Part shown: positions 1 through 12,700 of the stretch, one piece after another | How the letters are laid out: each line of letters starts with the position of its first letter | Numbering within the stretch: position 1 is the first letter of the stretch | Origin: Acanthochlamys bracteata | Taxonomy: Eukaryota > Streptophyta > Magnoliopsida > Pandanales > Velloziaceae | Length of the DNA: 64,000 bases | Direction: 5' to 3' | NCBI GenBank assembly: GCA_019914995.1 | Contig: CM034135.1 | Span: 6,078,501 to 6,142,500, forward strand | Made by a program: the position numbers and the translations under genes | The notes under the pieces: generated by a model | What the model was told of the DNA's origin: nothing | The model's input: the letters and a program-made list of their open reading frames with translations, nothing else | The model's database searches: none

Positions 1-140
1 GAACACGGGCCGTAAGCATGGATGATGCTTAGAGTAGATCCGGTGTCGCGCTGCGGCGAACAGGATGCAGCGGCCATGGCAAGAAGCTGCAGAAAAGCTG
101 CTGCAGATAGTGCGAGGCAGAGAAGTCCGTGGCCCGCCAT
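1..140 (-). CDS. Aspartyl protease (pepsin-like, A1 family), N-terminal fragment
   Basis: Read on the minus strand from an ATG at 140, the frame stays open to the window edge (46 full codons plus two bases). It begins with a classic secretory signal peptide: a short polar start, a Leu/Ala-rich core (residues 5-21), then an Ala-rich cleavage zone around residues 23-26. After it comes the stretch STLSIIHAYGPCS. A 'hydrophobic-H-x-x-x-PCS' motif at this place is typical of the pro-region of plant nepenthesin/CND41/AED3-type aspartyl proteases, which are secreted or plastid/apoplastic endopeptidases. The catalytic Asp motifs would lie beyond the left edge, so the class rests only on the leader and this motif. 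A TATA-like box at 222-229 sits about 85 bp upstream of the ATG and supports this start. The plus-strand frame over the same bases looks like a shadow. Confidence 0.55.
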   Translation of the reverse strand, partial: MAGHGLLCLALSAAAFLQLLAMAAASCSPQRDTGSTLSIIHAYGPC

Positions 141-221
141 TGTTATGCGAACCAAGCGCGTTACCTGTGGAGTCTTGGGTAATGCTGTGAACTGTGGTAC
201 TCTACTACTGAGCTAGCTAGG

Positions 222-229
222 TTTATATA
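222..229 (-). promoter_or_regulatory. TATA box of the aspartyl protease gene
   Basis: The minus strand reads CTATATAAAC here, a consensus plant TATA box. Transcription would be expected to start about 30 bp downstream, near 192-198, giving a 5' leader of roughly 55 nt before the ATG at 140. Confidence 0.5.
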
Positions 230-1327
230 GACTTATATTTTGCAAAACCGACGCTCTTCGTGCAACAACTTTAGATCTAGCGGTATTCTGAATTTCGTGT
301 GTTCTTTTTTAACTAAAAATAAATTATGAAATAGTAATTTTTTTCTTTCTTAAAGTAAGTTTTAAAGAAATTATTAAGTAATTAATTATAAAATAATTAT
401 TTAAAGTCAGTGTATTTGTTTGCCAAAAAATTAATAGTAACTTTTGTAGTTTAAAATAAATACAAAAATCTACCTAAACTTAGTTTTTGAAGGAAGAAAT
501 TGTATTCTAATAAAAATAACAAGGCCTACTACGCTAAAGTGATCTTTTTAAAAACAAGCTAAAGAATGTATTTTTGATGAATGAGTGATAAGATAAAAAA
601 TTAATTCTAATATTTAATAATAAAAATAAATTTTTATTTTTAATTATTTATAAAAGTAAGAAATTTTTTAGAAGTGACCGGAGATGGTGGAGCTTAGTTA
701 GTAGCGTAATTCAAATATTCAAAACTCCAATATTTCATCAGATAAAGTTTCAAATTATTTCTATATCCAAAAATATAGATTAAATTTAAGATTATATTTT
801 CAAATTAATATGCTTCACTTTTAATTTAGTTTAAAAAATAATGTTAAAATTTATTTTCAACTCATTTTAATAAATAATGAAAATATAAAATTAAACACCA
901 ATTTAATTTATATTTAAAATATTTTACTTTTCATATTTTATTTTTGTAAAATTTATTTATGTGTATTTGAAACATTTTTTATCCGAAATTCACTTCAGTC
1001 AGATTTGAATTCTGACGGTAAACAAACAGATAAAGCAAGTGGAAAATTTCGGACGTAAGAAACCTCTTTCTGCTCAAACCAAACATATTCGAATTATATA
1101 GTACTAAGGTTCTACTAGTAAGTGCCTTCATTTTTAATTATATATCTTTTGATAAAATTTTTATATATATATAAATTTTTCAAAATTTTAAAAATACAAA
1201 AATTTTATATCATAATATTTATTATATTATTAATTATTATTATTTATTAAAATATTTTATATTTTTTAAATATTTAAAATATTTTTATTTCAAAATTTAT
1301 TTAAAAAATTCCTCTCAGGCATCCTCT
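230..1327. other. AT-rich intergenic spacer
   Basis: This stretch is very AT-rich with homopolymer runs. I see no open frame, RNA gene or clear repeat ends. It includes whatever upstream control region the aspartyl protease gene has. Confidence 0.5.
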
Positions 1328-2074
1328 AAATCTTTAGGTTCTCTCTAACCACTGCATGGTTTTTATAGGTTAGAAAGAGTAAGATTAAGCTCATAAAGAC
1401 CAAAAAAATTCGAAGTTTTAATAACATCGTACGTTTCTAACTTTCATTTTCAGTAACTCTTTTCTTTTGGAATTAAGAGGGTTAGGGGCTGTTGTTTGGC
1501 TGAAGTGGTTCAGCTCAATTTTATTTTATTTTATTTTCATACATATTTTAATATTTTTTTAATACTTTAAAAAAAATTTTATTTAAAATGTATAAAGTAT
1601 AAAAGTTTTATATTATAAATTATTATTATTTATTATTATAAAATTCTTAAAATAAAAAAATATTTTTCAAAATAATATAAAAATATTTTATGATATAAAA
1701 GATTTCCATTTTATATGTAATCTCAAACCATCAATAACTAATTTTAACTCTAAATCTTTAAGCTCTATCTAAGCACTGCATGGTTTTTATAGGTTAGAAA
1801 GAGGGTTAGGGCTGTTGTCTGGCTGAGTGGTTCAGCTCCATCTTATTTTATTTTATTTCATTCATATTTTTTAATAGTTTTTTATATTTAAAAAAATTAT
1901 TTAAAATGGATAAAGTATAAAAAATTTATATTATGAAATTTTATTATTATTTATGTTTATTAAAATTTTTGAATAAAAATAAAATTTATTTCTTAAAATA
2001 GTATATAATTAATTTTAGATCTAACGAAGTTTTATTTTTATAAACAATTCCAACAGTCAATGACTAATTTTAAC
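1328..2074. repeat. Head-to-tail duplicated block (about 320-425 bp units)
   Basis: Two copies of the same block lie directly next to each other: 1328-1752 and 1752-2074. Both start with 'taaatcttta' followed by the shared ACTGCATGGTTTTTATAGG. Both continue with 'gggctgttgt.tggctga.gtggttcagctc' and a TTTTA-rich tract, and both end in 'tgactaattttaactc' or a close variant. The first copy carries about 98 extra bases (1380-1477) that the second lacks. No gene lies inside. Confidence 0.75.
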
Positions 2075-2704
2075 TCCGAAATTCACCCATAAAGAACAGG
2101 TGGGTTGCTTGATTTGCAAAGAAACTATTACGCGTCTGATATAGCAAAACTATACATCCCCTTCAGAGATCTATGGTCCTGTCAAGTTTGTGTTGCACAG
2201 ACTGGACTCCATTTCGATTTGCTTTATTGTTCAATAATTATATATGTAAGTGGAGAAAAAATATAAAAAGAAAAGGTTAAACGAATGCGGCGAGATCTCT
2301 GATGGCTTTTGTTAATTTGTTCCCCCGCTCTCTTTTAATTTCGTGCTTGCAGTTTTGTGCGCTTGTCATGAGCTTGTTTAGCTAAGCAAGTGTTTCCTTT
2401 TCCATTACAAATTTTAAAACACAAACAAACTATTGTACTTTCCATTATCAAAAATTTGACCGCTAACATTCGGTTAGGATATATACATATGACATGAAAA
2501 GCTGCTTAGTTTCTGGTAATGCATGGTTCATAATATAATCATCCAGATCTGTAGCGTCGGTGTCTGATGAGAGAGGGAAGAAAAGAACATATATATAGCA
2601 TTGAGACAAAAGTAATGGTACTACTTTCAAAATATTCTTTCTGGGTAATGAATATGTTATTGTTAGGAGATCGAACATGCACATGCTGGATAATGAACAC
2701 ACAT
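2075..2704. other. Intergenic spacer
   Basis: Mixed-composition DNA between the duplicated block and the left end of the hAT fossil. Short frames here on both strands overlap one another and match nothing I recognise. Confidence 0.4.
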
Positions 2705-5548
2705 ACAAATACGGATGGGCCGGCCCCGCCGGGCCAAACAAAAGATCCGAGTTCGGCCGATTTATTTGTCCGATCTTGACTGATTTGTCTGTCTTATTTT
2801 TTATTAATAAAAAATAAAAAAATAAAAAACTTAAAAATAATTTAAAATTTTATTATTAAGATAAAAATAAAATATAAATAATTTTTATTATAATATATAT
2901 AAATTTATATATTTTAGCTTGTATTTAAAATATTATTATTTAAAAATAATTTAGGAAATCGTTTCGTCAGCTCTTCATTATAAGTTGTATGATGTATCAT
3001 TTTAGTTGCAAATTCTCAGTTTTTAAGACAAGTTAACACCTCAACTATCATACTATAGAGTTGTATTTTGTAGTCTTCAAGTATCTTTCCAGCTATGCAG
3101 GATGTCGATTTTGAAATACTATTGAAAAATGAATAGTCAAGATGTTGCGTATTAATTGAGAAAAGTATTAGATATCTTATTGAATATATCTTCTTCCAAT
3201 TTAAAATATTAAACTTTTTTAAGTTATCGTCATCATCGATAATGATGGTATCTTTTTCACAATATTTGTTCAAATCTGATAAAATTACATGCTAGTTAAA
3301 GTTGAACTTGAAATTGGTGTTGAAAACTTTAAACCAGGCTTGATGGAAACCAGATACCAATTGATAATTTTATCTTCTTGCTTTGATAATTTTGCACCAT
3401 TGTCCGTTATTGTTGTTGATTCTACAAATTACGAAACCTAATACTCATACATATCATAAACTTCGTACAACTTGTTTACAAGTGTTAGTAATTTGTATTT
3501 TGAATATTAAAAATATCCAAATACATACCAATAATGAGTATTAAAAATATCCAAATACATACCAATAATGAGTATTAAAAATATACACAAATTTAAATCT
3601 AAAATCTACATAAAGATAAAACAATATAAAAAAGAAATATTAGACTAATATTTTTTTTAATTTGCTTATTATTTTTGTAATTGTAGGTCCAAGGAATGAA
3701 TCTATTAGATTCGAAAGCAACATGGTAGCCATATTAAAAATTGAATGTAAAATCAATGAAAAAATAGGGTAGTAAATACCAAATAATAAAACAGTAGTAT
3801 TATAATTTTTTTTTAAAGAGTTTACAAGCTTTTTAGTAATAATCCAATGAGTTTTAGTAAAATTATTTTAGCCCTTCTTTAATTATAAATAATCATAATC
3901 ATACTTTTATAATCTAAAGTATTTTTTAAGATTAAACAAGTAAAATTCTATCTTAGGCATATCAAGGTTGAACTTTTGAAACTTAAATATTCTGCTAAGC
4001 AATATCTCTTAAATATCAACTAAATATTGATTTCAATTAGTAAGCCAAGAAATAGTAACATGTATATTATTAATCTGTTTACTTACCTACTTCGTACATG
4101 ATTGCACGATTAAATTGATAATATGGCAAGCACAATATTGGTGTAGTAAAATTTCACACATGTATGAACTTAGCTGTATCTCAAAATATTGAATTGCTTT
4201 TGTCATTGTTGAAATATTATCTAATGTGATCGAGATGATGCGGTTGTTTATGTCAAAACCTTTAGCTATATTTTTAATTCGCTCAAAAATATTTTTAACA
4301 GGTGTGCAATCAATAAGTATAAAGCCAATAATTCTTTTTTACATAATGCATTATCAATCTAAATAATATACAACAATACTTAAATAATCTTATCTAGTTC
4401 TACCGTTCCAAATATCCGATATTAATGTAATAGAAACTTGTAGTGAATTTAATTCAGATTTTAATATAGTGCATACTTTATTATAATAGTAATAATATCA
4501 CTTCTAAGTTGTTCTACTACTTTTTAAAAATGTGGACAATATGCTCTTCATAAAAAGATAATTCACCAAATTAATAAACAAATTAATAGCACAAATCAAT
4601 GGGTTAGAAATAGTAGAACAACTATTGGAAGCTTTTTATGAAGAGTTTTTAGACAACACAATTCTTATAGTAGCTTATTAAGTGTCTGATTTCAACACTA
4701 AGATTAGTAGTTAGAAGCTTTCTATAAAACTTACATCTCGTCTTTTGTTATTTAGTACCATCATTTTGTGCTGTATATTTGACGTGAAGTAATTTCAGAC
4801 TTCCTAAGTTGTAACTTTTGAACATTTTATTGTTATCGAAGTTGATATTGAAGCCGAACTATTTTCAACGCTCGGGATTGAAGGAATTACGTCACATCTT
4901 TGTTGAAAACTTTTTTTTTGTATTGGACGAACTTAGTCGCCTTCTTCTATGCGGGCAATATCTATTTTTTCTAGATTTTGATCGTTCTATCATAATTATC
5001 TACAAGATTAATAGCATGAACATTGGTATCCATTTGAAATTAAAATACTAAAAAGATTTTTTTGAATTTAATGTGAGAATGCGTGTTTTAGAATTTTAGA
5101 GGAAAAGATAAAATACAAATGTGTGAGATTTGAGAATTTGTAGAAAAATGAGCGTAAGTTTGTTATGTGAAGATTGAAGAAAATAGTATGTAATTATAGA
5201 GATGAGGTGTGTTTATGAAAAAATTTAAAAAACAAATACCGGTAGCCAACATAAACGTTGGTTGCCTACAACAGGCATACTGATATCAGCGATGTTGTCA
5301 TCATGACTCTTGTTATAGTTTTAAAAAAACTTTAAAGAAAATTCATATGGACTAAACTACTACGGTTGATAAGGTCAATAGTAAATATTGTCGATTAATA
5401 TTGATTGGTTAACTTGTATTGTAACCGAACCGATGAACTCCTCCCGAGCTGATCATCGGTCATATGTTTCTGACAAACCAGATAGAGTCGGCCTAATCTT
5501 GTCACTGTACATAGGCCGGGTTGGCCATTCATGCTGTTTGGCTAGGAC
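2705..5548 (-). mobile_element. Decayed hAT (Ac/RICESLEEPER-like) transposon with transposase remains
   Basis: The minus strand carries three landmarks of a BED-finger hAT transposase in the right order, spread over interrupted frames. At about 4830-4660 there is a BED zinc-finger remnant (…NDGT.., then CKFYRK, later LISYY). At about 4240-4080 there is the core motif ISITLDN followed by CACHIINLIV, matching the 'TLDNAS…CAHILNLIV' signature. At 3260-3016 there is a C-terminal dimerisation (hATC) remnant with FNILNWKK and later AGKILED. The GC-rich outer segments, GGCCGGCCCCGCCGGGCC near 2717-2735 and GGCCGGGTTGGCC near 5513-5525, look like eroded inverted termini. Exact ends and target duplication could not be fixed. 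Many stops interrupt the frame, so it is long dead. A plausible original ATG lies near 5031. Confidence 0.75.
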
Positions 5549-6186
5549 GTGAACAATCCGTTTACCTGGCCTATATTATCATCTCTTCTAATATTTACTA
5601 AACGAATTTAAAATTTTTTCTAATGTGCATTTCTTAACAGACGTGCCCTCTTTACAGTTTATTTTTCTTAACAGTCTAATGTGCTCTCTTTACAGTTTAT
5701 TTTTCTTAACGAGCCGGACCGTGAATTCACCACAGCGGATAAAATTGAGCCTAAGAGGTGCAATAAAAGAGGAAAAGGGAGAGAATTTATCATACATGTG
5801 CTTGGATTCTAATGATCGTGGTGTGCGTCAAAATCCTAGTGATAGGTGCGGTCGTTCGTTCCGCCTGAAGAAATGAAAAAACACCGGAGAGCATACAGAT
5901 GAAGAGAGAAAGAGAAAAAAAAGAGAAAACCGAAGAAGAACGGCGTGAGAGCACCGGCGGGAAAGCTCGAGAAGGAGGCGAGAGAGTTTTGCTCGGGCTG
6001 AGGCGAGGAAGAAAATGAGAAGGGAATGCGTGAACGCGATAGAAGCAAAAATGCTTCACGCATTTTCTTTTCTCAACAACCGTCGGATCGAACGATCAGA
6101 TGACTGATATTAGATGTGTAGGTGTGCACGCACAGTAACAGATGTGTGCAAAATCTCCATATATATATATATATATATATATAAGA
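5549..6186. other. Spacer with a short tandem repeat and a (TA)n tract
   Basis: A 38-bp unit built on TCTTTACAGTTTATTTTTCT occurs twice in tandem (5643-5674 and 5681-5710). A purine-rich block (5880-6030) gives long but unconvincing open frames on both strands. A (TA)n microsatellite lies at about 6159-6183. Confidence 0.5.
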
Positions 6187-6430
6187 ATTCACTCTTCGGT
6201 TTCGGACCGCGAACTGAGCTCAATCCAGTCACTTGATCAATATAATAGAAATGAAGAAAATTTTAAAATATATATATTATTTTTTTCTGTCATCTAATCA
6301 AGTGACCTTATAGAGGTTGATTCGCGGTCGATTGAGCTGAAATTTTTTTAATATGTTTCTAAATTATAGTTCTTTATATCAAGATTTTGAAATCGTCCTG
6401 ATTATTGACCGAAGATAGAGTGTTCGAAAT
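6187..6430. mobile_element. Fold-back MITE upstream of LFR
   Basis: The two halves of this segment are inverted copies. 'ttcggtttcggaccgcgaa' with 'cagtcacttgatca' at 6197-6240 is mirrored by 'taatcaagtgacc' and 'gattcgcggtc' at 6295-6331. The outer motif 'cactcttcggt' (6190) is mirrored by 'accgaagatagagtg' (about 6408-6422). The whole would fold into an imperfect hairpin. No coding capacity. The superfamily is unclear because no convincing target duplication was seen. It sits about 300 bp upstream of the LFR ATG. Confidence 0.55.
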
Positions 6431-6729
6431 TATCCCAAAAAGGAATACTTATAAGATTATTTTCTCAAAAAATATTTAGATAAAGATTTTAATTATTTTT
6501 ATATTTATTTTTATAAATTTTTTTTGTACTTTATTTGTAGAATTAAATGTAAAATTTCGATAAGCAAACAAGTTAGACCGAAGTGAAAAATAAAAACAAA
6601 ACAAAAAAACCTGACAGAAGGCTAACAAAGTGGGCGAATCTATCAAACCGTAAAAGCAGAGACGCAATTTCCTGAACTGGTCTGCACCAGCACACAGCGG
6701 AGATTGGTTTCAAATCTGCTATTATTACT

Positions 6730-9700
6730 ATGCAGAAGCAGACGGGCGGCAAAGCCGGCGGCGGCTCTGGCCAAACTCCAGCCAAGCGCGGCCGCCCTTT
6801 CGGAAGCACCACAGGCAGCGGAGCTGCCTCCTCCGCCGCCGCTGCGGCCGGTGACTCCGCCGCTCTCTCTCTCCTACTCGGCCCCTCCCTCCAGATTCCG
6901 TCCTCCTTCGCCGGTCAGTCTTTGCTATCTCTTTCTCTTCGAGCGGTTGTAGCTATACACCATTCCCGTTCTCCTTTTTGTGTTTCTCAGAGTAATTGTT
7001 GCCTCCTTTTCTTATGATCGTTTCTTCAACTTTGTTTTTTGTTTTATTTCCTTAGATTTCGAGCCATTCACTTCCTCAAACTTTTGAGAATACTTTGTAC
7101 AAAAGAATATTTTTGCTCATGTTTAGAGGCGGACCTTGAACGGAAATTTTGACGGGGCCAAGCTAGACTACATACATAAAAAAATTACGCATGCAGATAT
7201 ACACAATGTATGTGATTTATGTCAGCTTTAGATATAAATTTCTGATTGGGATGCTATCGGATGGGTATATTTCAAGTATTTTTACTAATTGATGTGATTT
7301 TGCATTATAATTCACTAACGCATAATAATGTAAGAGTCAGGTGTCTTATATATAGGCTTGCACACCTAGTTTGTGAAACAATGATTTTACACATTACATA
7401 ATGCATGAAAAAGTTAAAGTAGACGGTCATGAAGGCACAAATTTGCTTATGGAGGTGGAAAAGATCATTAGTTAATTCCTTAAATTGCTTGTCTCAGATA
7501 TATATGCTCATATCAAGGATAATTTGTTATATTAAAAATAAATTTGTATGCTGAGAAGCATGCATCTCCCATTTGAAGCATTGATCATACCTTTTTACAC
7601 CTGAACTTGCTTAAAATTTCTTACTAGCTATATTGTAACTATGGGTAACCATGGCACACCCTAGTCCCTTCTAAGGTGCCCTGCTCATGTCATTACTCGA
7701 AACATAATATGCTGGTGCAAGTTGTTTCAGGATTCGTATCTAAAAGGTGGTTGTCTAATGTTGAGTTCTACTATCTACTTTTTATCATATGACTAGCTCT
7801 GTTTTAGCCTTATAAAAATTTTTCAGAATAGATCGTTCCCCTGGAAATGGCATTTTAAAACTTGCTTTAGGCATGTGAAAATGTTTATGCATCTCATGCC
7901 CGAAGACTGTTGATAACAATTTTGAAAATAGTGCTCTTAGTTTAAGAGGCTTCTTTAATATTTAAGCAGTTTTGCAGAAGCAGTGTAAGCTTTTCTTTCT
8001 GAATTCTGTTTTCTGAAAGCACTTATCTTCTTACCTCATCAGATACTGAGCACCTTCAAAGGATCCTAATAAGTGCTCTCCCATCCTACTTCTTCTAGAA
8101 GCTTGTTTCGATGAAATTACAAGCTCCCCTATCATTAACCTGAAAATTTATGGATCAAGCTTCAAAAGGGAAATGTACTAAATACTTCATTATGCTTGTT
8201 TATAATCTATAAGCTTAAAGCCTGAAGAATCTAGCATTAGATTTTTCTATAATTGTTCTGAATTTAATTATGGGTTTCCCTCTTTTCGAGGTTGGATTTG
8301 GGAAGGTAACTTTTTTGTGCTATCTAAAATCCATAATGAATGGACTGGGGTTGGACTTATTGTGGTTTATCTTATCAGTTCTTTGTTTAGAAGAGTGCTT
8401 TGTTATGGAGCATGCGCCAACTGAATCGCCAATGAGCTCTCTACTGTTCTTCTGAATAACAATGAAGTGTCATTGTCGCCACAACTGAGTGTCATATCTT
8501 AAAGAGCTTGGTAGGACAATATAACTGCTTTGTTTGTAGTCGCAAAGCGCATCTTCTTAGTAGGACAGTATTTCTGCTATATAATTAATTTTTAACTTGT
8601 CTCTCTATCTTTTAAGCCTTAATATCTTCCATGAGTTGGAATTCCAATATGCCTGCTCTCTTGTTACTGGAGTCACTGGCATTTTGTTGTATGAGTTTGG
8701 AATTTGTCTCCTTTTGGTGGTAGTTTATGTGAAATCGATACCGTATCATGCTTTTCCCTTACAATAATTTGCAATAAGGCAAATCTGTTTAGTTTTGCAC
8801 TTCACTTCAGTATAATTTTTTTGTTCATCTGCAGCTGATGCTTATCTGAATTTCTCCCTTTTAGTTGTGTTATTCTTCTGATTTGGTTACAGAACAAAAT
8901 AACAAAAGGATTGTCCTAGCTCTGCAAAGTGGACTGAAAAGTGAGTTGACTTGGGCATTGAACACCCTTTCTTTGCTATCCTTCAAAGAAAAAGATGACT
9001 TTCGAAGAGATGCAACACCTCTTGCAAAAATACCAGGACTTCTCGATGCTCTCCTTCAAGTTGTAGGTGCTGTCCTCTTTTTGTTGTTGTTAATTTCTTA
9101 TTTTATTGATGGTGACTTATTTAGTTCTTGGAACTTAAGCTAATTCTCAAAGAACCTGATTTAAACTAATATTACTTGTTACCATTCAGGCGCTTTGTGT
9201 ATAGATTTATCTGTACATACATGAATATACAAATTTGGATGATTGTTTGCGTAGTTAGTACTTAGATCAGTGGCTCATCTCCTAAAGAAGGAATTTGACA
9301 GTCCACTTTTCTGTTATAAATATTTTGACCAAGTCATTCTGAATCATATAACAAAATGCAGGTGGATGACTGGCGTGACGTAGCTGCACCTAGAGACTAT
9401 TCCAAGCCCCCAAGGATAAGGACACTTGGTGAAAACACCTTGGTTACAGGTTTTGGGAATGATTTTGAGGTGGCAGGGATTACTGAATCCCATACATCTC
9501 TTGGGTATGTTGATGTAGATAATAGTTTGTGTATGTTTAACATCTTCATATATTTTGACAAAAGCAGAATATTTCCTTATGTAATTGAGAAGTTTGAATT
9601 CATTTCTTGTTTACCTATCCACTCATGGTGGCAGTTCTTACAGCACCGAAGGCTCAAATGGCAGGGGCACTAAGAGGCAATCCTCAGATTGGTGGTTTCA

Positions 9701-12700
9701 AGAAGATGGCCTGTTCAACATCAACGATGAAGGACGATTAGAGAGGCAGCAGTGTGCTGTGGCTGCTTCAAATATTATACGCAACTTCTCTTTCATGCCA
9801 GATAATGAGGTTGTCATGGCTCAGCATAGGCATTGCTTTGAGACATTGTTCCAATGTTTGGAAGATCATGCCACTGGTAAAGTCACCATGAAACTTTAGA
9901 ATAAGTGGAGTTCCTATATTTTTTCAGTTAAATTCGCTCTTTATCTATGTAATCCCAGTTCTTATAAAGGAAAGAGAGTTGCAAAACATATTTAAACTAC
10001 TCATCATTTCTTTGGCACTAATTAGTAGTTTGAGGGTTTGAACGAGTTGTGCACTCAGCTAGTTGCATGTATTTAGGCTGCTTGAGAGAGAGGCAATCTT
10101 TTACGTTGCATCATATAAGAAATAGGAAGGTACTGCTAAAAAGAAGATTCAAGCTTAACCTGTTAATTAGGCTTACAGTGTACTGTAACATGCCTAGTAT
10201 GTTCTCTCTATGGCTTTGCTAAGTAAGGTGCAATTTAGGATGCTGTTGTTAAGACACCATGAGTTTTTTGAAATTGAAATTTAAAATTTTAAAAAATTGA
10301 TATGCTTGCGTAGAGTTTTGAAATCAGCTTGAAAATCTTTATACTATTAACCATATAAACATACCAAAATACTAGTATGAGGTCAAATGCATGCCATTAG
10401 CAAAGACTTCCAGTGACGAAGTTTACACATTTTAGCGCATGTCTTAGACGTGGAAGTTGCTCCAATCTTTCATCTATAGGAGCTTAAACTGATATTTTGG
10501 TGCACTATTTGTGTCAAACTAGAGGGATTTAGTATTTCATCACCTGAAGCCTATATTATCTTTCGGTTTTCTCTGCATGTATATACTTGCTCGTCTTACT
10601 ATAATTTAACTTTTACGCTGATAGCTCTGATTATGCAAAATCACATTAACATGAATTTTAGCATATATTTGATTGCACAGAAGATGAAGAGCTTGTTACC
10701 AATGCGCTTGAGACGATTGTCAACTTAGCACCATTGCTTGATCTTCGAATATTCAGCTCATCAAAGCCATCTTTCATTAAAATTACGTAAGTTTGAGAAA
10801 TTAATTTACTCGTCTATGTGGATTATCTTTGTCTTGTTTTTTCTAATTTACTCTTTGGTGATCAGTGAGAAACGTGCGGTTGGAGGAATAATGAGAATGC
10901 TGGGATCTTCAGTGAAAGCATGGCACTGTGCATCTGCCGAACTGCTTGGACGCCTCATCATAAATCCTGATAATGAGCCATTTATAATCCCTTTTGTTCC
11001 ACAGGTTAGTAAAAGAATTTTACTTAACAATAGTTTAGTCACATGTTTTGTGAAGTGCATCTCTGATGGAGGTGCATCAAATAATGCCTTGGATTACTTG
11101 AGTTTCTAACTTTGTAGCAACAAATCTATGCTGCAAAGTCGAAAGATAATACTGTTACATGTTACTGCACTTACTATCAGTAGGTTAAGACTTCATTGCC
11201 TGCGAATGAAGTGTTGAAAATAACGTGTATTCAGCTGTTGATATACGCAGTGAAAATATAAAACACGCTTTAGAATCTTATCTAGACAATACGAGAATTG
11301 AGATAAGAATAAGACAAACACAAAAATAAGAGATTTATGTGGAAAAACAAGAGAAAAGTTTCACAGTAAGGCAGCAATATCTTAAGGAAATCATTAAGTT
11401 TGCAAATTACAAGTTCTTTATATTTTAAGTGGAAACACTTATATGACTTGTGTTTTTGTTTCTCACACTTGTTCTCACAGTTATTCTTATTGTTCAGAAC
11501 GAATGCCACACTTCCAAAAACATAGAATGCCTAAGATTATCAAACTTCCTGAATAGTTGGCTTTTCATCTTCCAATCCTTTGACCTTTCATCTCCTAGGT
11601 GATGCATCTTCCTTGATTATTAGCTTTCCAGCTTTCCAGTTGATGGTTTAACTTTTCGCAATAATGTCCAATCTTCACAAATGATAGTGTAACTTTCTGT
11701 TCAATTGCCAGTTGGACTAAGAAACCTCAGATGCACTTGTAAGTTTTCAGATGGACTTGACTAGTTGCTGTATATTTCAATGGACCATTTGCTAACATTT
11801 AGCAAAGTAGCTTTATATATCTAACGAATCTACCACTTCAAAATAATTTATAAATTACAATCTAAGAATAGCAAAAAATGATACGCAAGTGTCAAAGTTT
11901 GATGACACTTATAATTTGATGGAGTTGTTTTTATAAGATCCAAAGCTTTTTATCATAATCTTAATGTCATTTTAACTATGTTGAATAAAGTTTGATCAAT
12001 ATGTACTGATTTGATCATCTATTTCAAAATATGATCCAAATATGCTTTTTTATTGCCCATGTTTTAATTAAAAGATAGATCGAGTGTTAAAGTGTGTTTA
12101 AGTTTGGTCCGTGTTTGGATCAAGATGTTAACAACATGATCCACATTTTGGATTAACAAAAAGTACATGATCACATTTAACTCACCGGTGGAAAATGGGA
12201 ATTTGTTCAAGAGAATGTTGAGGGAGTGTACTGAAGTGCATTAATAATTCTCATGCTTTTCTTCCTTGAAATAATAGTTGAATTAATTGTCCATTACCTA
12301 TTTAAAGATCGAAGTAGCAGTCTTTTACCTATCTCAATAAAATCTAATATTATTCCATAGCTATATAGTTATGTATAAACTTAGTTCTAAAAGAATACAT
12401 AATAAGTTATAAAATCAACATTCGTGGAGATTTAAAAAAGTTGTAAGCGTCCAAATGTAGTCGTACATCCTGTGTTTTGTGTATATATATCTTATTACTC
12501 TATCTTGCCTCTTAGATGGCCGACCAAGTTTCTTAGACCTTTATATTCCTTTTTTACACCTTCAATTCATATTTAAGAATAGGGTTATCTGAAAGTCTTC
12601 ACTTTAATGAGCGAATATGTCAAACAGGCTTCCCTTATTTTGCTTGCAATCGGTGCCCCTTTGGGTTTTCCCCCTGATTTCATTCCTAACCTTGCCCTTT

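Noticed and set aside
2717-2735. GC-rich palindrome-like string as a regulatory site
   Set aside because: Better explained as the eroded terminus of the hAT fossil, since a similar string occurs in opposite orientation near 5513-5525.
5790-6063. Overlapping frames of 75-89 codons upstream of LFR
   Set aside because: Both come from the reverse of a purine-rich tract and are Ser/Phe-rich low-complexity sequence with no conserved motif.
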